DNA of 64,000 nt from Sesamum alatum (taxonomy: Eukaryota > Streptophyta > Magnoliopsida > Lamiales > Pedaliaceae). Below the pieces are notes generated by a model. It was not told where the DNA came from. It saw only the letters and a program-made list of their open reading frames with translations, and did not search any database. Of the stretch, positions 58,501-64,000 are shown in pieces. A program made the translations under genes and the position numbers. The DNA lies in NCBI GenBank assembly GCA_034509735.1, contig JACGWO010000005.1, positions 30,968,479 through 31,032,478 on the forward strand. Direction: 5' to 3'. The stretch's first letter is position 1; every line of letters starts with the position of its first letter.

Positions 58501-58819
58501 TTCTTCCTCTTCTCCAATTCTTTGTGGGTTTCTTTTAAATTCTTGTTTTTCTTATTGCTTCTTCATAATGGAAGTAATGAGTTGATGCTGGATGCTACAA
58601 GAAACTGACAGCCATGAAGAAACTCATCAGCATCTTCTCTGCCGTTCCTTCTGTACATTTCTCTACGGTGTCAACTTAAGTTGCTTATACATTCAACTAC
58701 AAATAATATATATATATATAGAGAGAGAGTGAACTTGTAATTGTAGGGGACTATATATAGGCATCGACAGTCAACAGACCTTACAGTCAACAGTAAGGCT
58801 GAAACTAAAACTCCGTAGC
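58501..58819. promoter_or_regulatory. Divergent promoter region, PFK / PPR
   Basis: 319 bp separate the two start codons, which point away from each other. On the + side there is (TA)n plus (GA)n at 58707-58729 and a TATA-like ctatatatagg at 58751-58761, 59-69 bp before the PPR ATG. On the PFK side the leader is T/C-rich (agaagagaaa-type minus strand) without an obvious TATA. A shared bidirectional promoter is inferred from distance. Confidence 0.55.
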
Positions 58820-61262
58820 ATGGGCCACCATCTCCGCCGCCTCTTCCGCCGTGGCTACGCTACCAAGTACACCGGCAAAGTTGTGACGACGACCAACAAG
58901 GGCCGGTTCTCTGCTATAGAAGTATCCGTATCCGCTCCCACCGTCATCTCCGACGTCCGCGGCTATCCTCTTCCTCGCCGCGACCTCATCTGCAAAGCGA
59001 CCAAAATCCTCCAATCGAAGTCCGCCGCGTCATCGCCGGATCCCTTTCTCGATCTCTCCGAGTTCCTGCTGACAGTCACCGTAACCCCAACTCCCGCAGA
59101 AGTTTCCGAAATTCTCAAATCGCTTAAATCCCCAACCCTAGCACTTGAGTTTTTCCACTTTTGTCCGTCACATATACTCAACTTCCGTCACGATGCTTTT
59201 ACCTACAACCGCATTTTGTTAATTCTCTCCGTGTCATCTCTCCCTGACAAGATTGATCAAATGAAGGAAATTGTTAATTTAATGGAGAAATTAGGAACCG
59301 CTGGCAACATCTCCACCATTAATATACTGATTGGTGCTTTTGATGGTGTTGAAGGATTGAAGCAATGCTTGGATTTGGTGAAGAAATGGGATTTGAGGTT
59401 TACTTGTTATACTTATAAGTGTCTTCTGCAGGCGTACTTGAGAGCAGACGATTTGAATCGAGCATTGCAGGTTTACAGAGAGATGCGGAGGAAATGGTAC
59501 AAGCTGGATAGCTTTGGGTACAACATGCTTCTTCATGCGCTTGCTAAAGATGAAAAGGTTTTATTATCCAGTCAATTGATATGACTTTCATGGTTTTAGA
59601 TGGGTTTCTGTGCTGTTTCATGTGAATGTGAAGTTCTTGTTTTGGATTCTTATGTTCTTTGTTCATTGAAGGTGCAAGCTTTCAAGAGTAAATGAGGTTT
59701 TTCATTAATTTGCTGTTTGATTTTGTTGAAGTAGATAAGGTAGTTACGAGGAAGAAAAATGGAAATATCTTTGCATGACTGGGTTTGGCGCCTGACAATG
59801 AAACTGTATTCTGGCTTCTGCAAAGCATCCATTACAAATAACTAATGTTTGAGCCTCTAAAAATCAATGGTCGGTCAGAAAAGGCATCAATATTGAGTAC
59901 CCAATGTCATGTTGGTTTATGTGTCTTCCCCTGAAACTGTGTGACAAGTATTTATTCTCTGATTGAATTTATATGCAACGAATTATAAACTTTTGGATGT
60001 TGAAAATGTGATTTGTATAGAATCTAATGGTCTGATGTGATGCAGCGTCTTGTCAGGTTGATCAGGTTTACCAGGTATATGAAGACATGAAAAAGAAGCA
60101 CTGTGAACCTGATGAATACACATACACCATTCTGATAAGGATGATTGGAAGGTTGGGCAAGCCCAATGAAGCATTGGCTCTATTTCACGAAATGCTAGCA
60201 AAGGGTTGGAAAGCCAACTCAATGACTTATAATACTGTGATCGAGGCACTTGTTAAGAGCCGAATGGTAGACAAAACTATGGTTATATTCTCTAAGATGG
60301 TGGAAAACAATTGCAGGCCAAATGAATTCACATACAGTCTCATTCTCAATGTTTTGGCTGCAGAGGGACAGCTTGGTAGAATGGATGAAGTAGTGGAAAT
60401 CTCGAACAAATACATGAATAGGTCAATCTATGCATACCTGGTGAGAATGCTAAGCAAACTGGGCCATGCAACCGAAGCACACAGGTTATTTTGTAATATG
60501 TGGCATTTCCATGACAAGGGCGATAGGGATGCTTATCTCTCCATGTTGGAGAGCTTATGCAAAACTGGGAAAGTTACTGAGGCAATCGACATGTTAAGTA
60601 AGACTCATGAGAAGGGAATAATGACAGATACTTGTATGTACAATACCGTCTTCTCAGCTCTTGGAAAATCAAAACAGATAGCCCATCTTCTTGATCTATA
60701 CGAGAAAATGAAACAAGATGGGCCTAAACCAGACATTTTTACTTACAATATTTTGATATCGAGTTTTGGTAGAGCTGGAAGAGTTGATGACGCTGTTAGA
60801 GTTTTTGAAGAACTTGAGAATAGTGATTGCAAACCAGATATTGTCTCTTACAATTCATTGATTAATTGTTTGGGGAAAAATGGTGATCTTGATGAAGCAC
60901 ACATGAGGTTCAAAGAAATGCAAGAAAGGGGTATGAATCCTGATGTTGTCACCTATAGCACACTAATAGAGTGTTTTGGCAAGACGGATAAAGTTGAGAT
61001 GGCATATAGCTTGTTTGATGAAATGCTTGCTGAAGGATGTTGCCCAAATATTGTGACGTACAATATTTTACTAGACTGTCTTGAAAAGTCTGGGAGAACT
61101 GCAGAAGCTGTTGATTTGTATTCAAAACTTAAAGAACAGGGGCTGACTCCAGATTCAATCACTTATGCTATTCTTGAGAGATTACAGAGTGGTTCTCAAA
61201 GGACCCGTAGAATTCGGAGGCAGAGTCCAATTACTGGTTGGGTTGTTAGTCCATTAAGGTGA
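58820..61262 (+). CDS. Mitochondrial P-class pentatricopeptide repeat protein
   Basis: Two exons, 58820-59557 and 60057-61262, with a phase-0 intron of 499 bp; 647 aa. The N-terminus MGHHLRRLFRRGYATKYTG is basic and hydroxylated, a mitochondrial presequence type. About 12-13 PPR motifs follow from residue about 115, e.g. CYTYKCLLQAYLRADDLNRA, EYTYTILIRMIGRLGKPNEA, IFTYNILISSFGRAGRVDDA, VVTYSTLIECFGKTDKVEMA; repeats are mostly 35 residues, and no E or DYW domain follows. Such proteins bind organellar RNA and act in splicing or processing. The presequence and exon layout recall Arabidopsis ABO5 (At1g51965), needed for nad2 intron splicing, but this is recognition from memory. C-terminus is short and basic. 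Confidence 0.9.
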
Positions 61263-63898
61263 TAAAGGCAATTGATGCAGTCATATTATTGTGTCAAGTT
61301 GCTTATGGTTTTATGCTTCCACAATTATCTGGTTTGCGGTTGCACAGCCAACAAAATGACTCAAAATTTGGTTGCCTGACAATGGTGGAAAGAGCATTGC
61401 CAAGATGATTCGGAGATAATATTCTAAGATGTATACAGCAAAACGTTGACGATACCAACAATCCCCAGTTTGGTTTCAGATGCAGTACAAACAATGTGCT
61501 AGACCTTGATGCTTCATTTATCTTCGTAGAAATGACAGTGTCAATCTAGCGGCTGTATGTTTCTGTTCCAGTGAATTATGGAGGGTGCAAATTGAATTCA
61601 TTTTTTTAGTTTTAGGCCCTAAGGATGCTCATATTTTCTGCATCTCTGATGGCTAGATCAAGTTGAATTTCTCTGAACTGGAGAATGCAGAACCACAGAC
61701 TAATTCTGTGCACGGTCAAGTTGTTACTTGCGGAGGATCAAAAAACAAGCTGGGATTTTCAATTCCTGTTGGCCCCTTTCTAGTGATGGTTCGGTATCTG
61801 AAATACTTTCAACATTCATCTCCTACTATGTAAGACTCTTATTCCAAATTAAACTGATCTTATGGATAAAGAAAAATGTATTGCAAATTCTATTTAATGT
61901 ATTGTGAAGCAGCATTTTCTTTTTCGTTTCAGCTTGCTCTTTATATTTTTCTTTTTGATGAGATCTTGGCATTTTATAATTTCTTTGTACCCATTGTTTT
62001 CAAGATGGATAATTTTGATCATCCCACCCCAGTGGACCATCATGACTTTTCTTTCTTGGTTACAGAAATTGCAAGATTTTGTTTCAAGAGAAAATGTTGA
62101 TTGTTTGAATCCTTATCTGTTTGCCTGTTTGCAAGCTTCTTTTCATATTTATCAACGACACAATCTGATTCTCTCCACTCAAACTCTGCAAGACTTTATT
62201 TCTGGGCACTTTCTACCGCTCTTTGATGCACTGTTCCACTTTATGAAGCTGTCTTTTGATCTCCAAGTCTTCATGATAATCATTAGCCACATCTTCTTGC
62301 TGATAGATTTTCAGTTTGATATGTCCAAAGTATAGACATTGTGAATCCCTTCATAGGAATTGAATCTCACCCATGAAATCTTGTCCAGAGTTTGTCAGAT
62401 CTTATTACTCATGACGAGCATAGTTCAAATATATACACATAATTAATTTTTATTCTACCTAATAATTCAGACAAAAATTTCTGTTGCAATATAGATTATG
62501 CTTCTCTGAATTTTCTGCTTTTGAGGGACATAGTTTATGTCCGCTGGACCCTTCACTTAGTCACTTTTAGCATCAAAACCCCCATTAAGGATTATTCATT
62601 TACAGTAATCAATCAGCTGTGTTGTATGCCTTAGTCCTTCAGAGTTACATAATACCCATTTTCATCACATGCATGTTTCATTCTCTATGTAGGTTTGTCA
62701 TTAGATGAATTATGTAATTTCCTTGTACATACTTCTTGTCTATTTAAAACGAGTATATCATTTGCTCCGTTTACCAAAGTCTTATCAGCAGTCAATTGCA
62801 AAGGTATGGTGAAAATCATCATGTTAATGCACATTTATGAGACCAAATCGTGAATTCTGGCACAGAGATCTGATTATACTAATTTCTGTCATGTATGAAT
62901 GAACTCTTTCTTTTGGCTTGCCGATGTTAGATGTCACTTTTAAATTGGATGTGGTGCCTCAGTCGGGCAACAACTACACACTCGGCTGGCGGTATCGCCC
63001 AAGGGGTTAAATTGTTATTTTTTTCATAAAGGGATAATTTGATCATTTACAATCATATGGAGGTAAATTAAATTAAATTGATAAAAATATAATAATGATG
63101 TTGGCGCAATGTGTATGTTTAGATAAAAAAAAAAAAAGAATTATGATGATTATAATTGGAATGATATAGTTTTCTTGAAAGTAGATATGTCCGAGAGATG
63201 AGATGGAATGAGAAAAATTTCACAAGAAAACACACCCCGTTTCACGTCATGTCAATCCCTTTCAATAAAGTAAAAGAAGTAAAAGAAAAGAAAAGGAAAA
63301 GGTACGAGAGATTGATGGAAGAAAAGCCAAAATGTTTAATGTTGAAATCTGAGTTTGAGATTTATGTTGTATTTGGATAGCTGAATCTAAAATTAAGAAT
63401 TTCAAATTTATAGTAACAAATTTATTAAATTTATTTGGATAATTCAATGCCCAAGAAATTCAAATTCTTGATTTCTCATTTTGAATTGTATTTTGCACAT
63501 AGTGATGGATTTCAAATTCGCTTAATCTAAAGTCATTTGAAATATTTTTTTTTGAATTCAAATCCAAATCATTCTATACAGACACAACCTTAAAAGATTC
63601 GAAAAATATATCAAGGAATGTTATAGGTGTTTGGCATAGTTAATTACTTATCTTAAAATATATATTGATTACATTGTTAATATGAATTCAATCAAATCAT
63701 TCATTTGATCAATTTTCATTAATTTTTTCACGTAATTAATGAAGTACAAAAAGATTAAAAAATAAATATTCATCGAGCGTGGTACAACTATTAATTTTAC
63801 AGGAAAATTGTAAAAGCATGAATAATCAGTCAACAAAAACATGTACATCTCGTGTGCACATCCTCACAATCGTTGAGTAATCAGTGGATATAATAATA
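61263..63898. other. 3' flank and intergenic DNA
   Basis: The first part is probably the PPR 3' UTR. ORFs at 61876-62335 are hydrophobic but resemble T-rich noncoding DNA, with no family. 63000-63085 carries a fragment of a ggtaaatt-type MITE (compare 26556-26809). 63180-63600 contains inverted aatttcaaatt / gaattcaaatccaaat blocks, probably another decayed foldback element. Confidence 0.45.
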
Positions 63899-64000
63899 CT
63901 AGCATGAAACTCGTGCTATGCACGGACATTTATAAATTTTATAGTATTTTTATAAATTTGCCTATCATATTTTAATGACCTTCTAACATTATATAATAGT
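63899..64000 (-). mobile_element. Helitron-like 3' end, runs off the window
   Basis: a|ctagcatgaaactcgtgctatgcacgg on the + strand, i.e. a minus-oriented CTAG terminus with a gtgc/gcac hairpin stem. The same layout occurs at 15045 and at the left junction of the copy-3 intron insertion (24504). The 5' end is outside the window. Confidence 0.55.

Noticed and set aside
61876..62335. Two overlapping hydrophobic ORFs
   Set aside because: T-rich noncoding DNA gives Phe/Leu-rich frames; no family, no start context, no homologous wording.
1..64000. tRNA genes, rRNA genes, CRISPR arrays, plastid or mitochondrial insertions
   Set aside because: Looked for and not seen. The short tandem blocks found are microsatellites or minisatellites.

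Overview
This window is nuclear DNA from a flowering plant. Multi-exon GT-AG genes, a P-class PPR gene, CC-NBS-LRR relics, Ty1/copia LTR retrotransposons, Helitron and hAT/Mutator-type elements, and U3 snoRNA genes with plant-type USE/TATA promoters all point that way. The protein sequences look eudicot. The NBS-LRR wording recalls asterid (Lamiales) proteins, but that is an impression without a database search. Intergenic DNA is very AT-rich.

Layout. (1) 1-10.1 kb: two nested Ty1/copia elements. Element A (207-7892) has near-identical 547/549-bp LTRs and a perfect 5-bp target duplication. It sits inside the pol gene of an older copia element, B, whose right half continues to a 3' LTR near 9.6-10.1 kb. 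(2) 10.2-29.2 kb: a segmentally duplicated accessory region. The unit holds a small secreted Cys-rich peptide gene on the + strand, a U3 snoRNA gene facing it on the - strand, and a remnant of an R1-type NLR gene on the - strand. There are two full units (about 11.2-13.2 and 24.05-28.3 kb), one partial unit (28.3-28.75 kb) and two more diverged peptide copies at the flanks. Between the units lie an hAT-like element containing a Helitron, a broken CC-NBS-LRR gene, and a three-level nest (foldback element > Mutator-type MITE > copia element C). (3) 29.2-61.3 kb: ordinary single-copy gene space. It contains a GDSL esterase (+), a short poly(A)-binding-protein-like gene (-), a CHUP1-like coiled-coil gene (-), RADA organellar DNA-repair helicase (+), PFK3-type phosphofructokinase (-) and an organellar PPR protein (+). 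GDSL/PABP-like and RADA/PFK converge; PFK/PPR diverge from a 319-bp shared promoter region. (4) 61.3-64 kb: 3' flank, MITE debris and a Helitron-like end.

The six single-copy genes can each be spliced into a full-length reading frame with consistent phases. The three repeat-derived coding regions I traced are broken, often by single-nucleotide indels in short runs. The most unusual item is the expanding peptide-U3-NLR unit, including a peptide copy that lost its central Cys motif by an in-frame 30-bp deletion. Functions come from motif recognition, and exon boundaries were worked out by hand from splice sites and phase.
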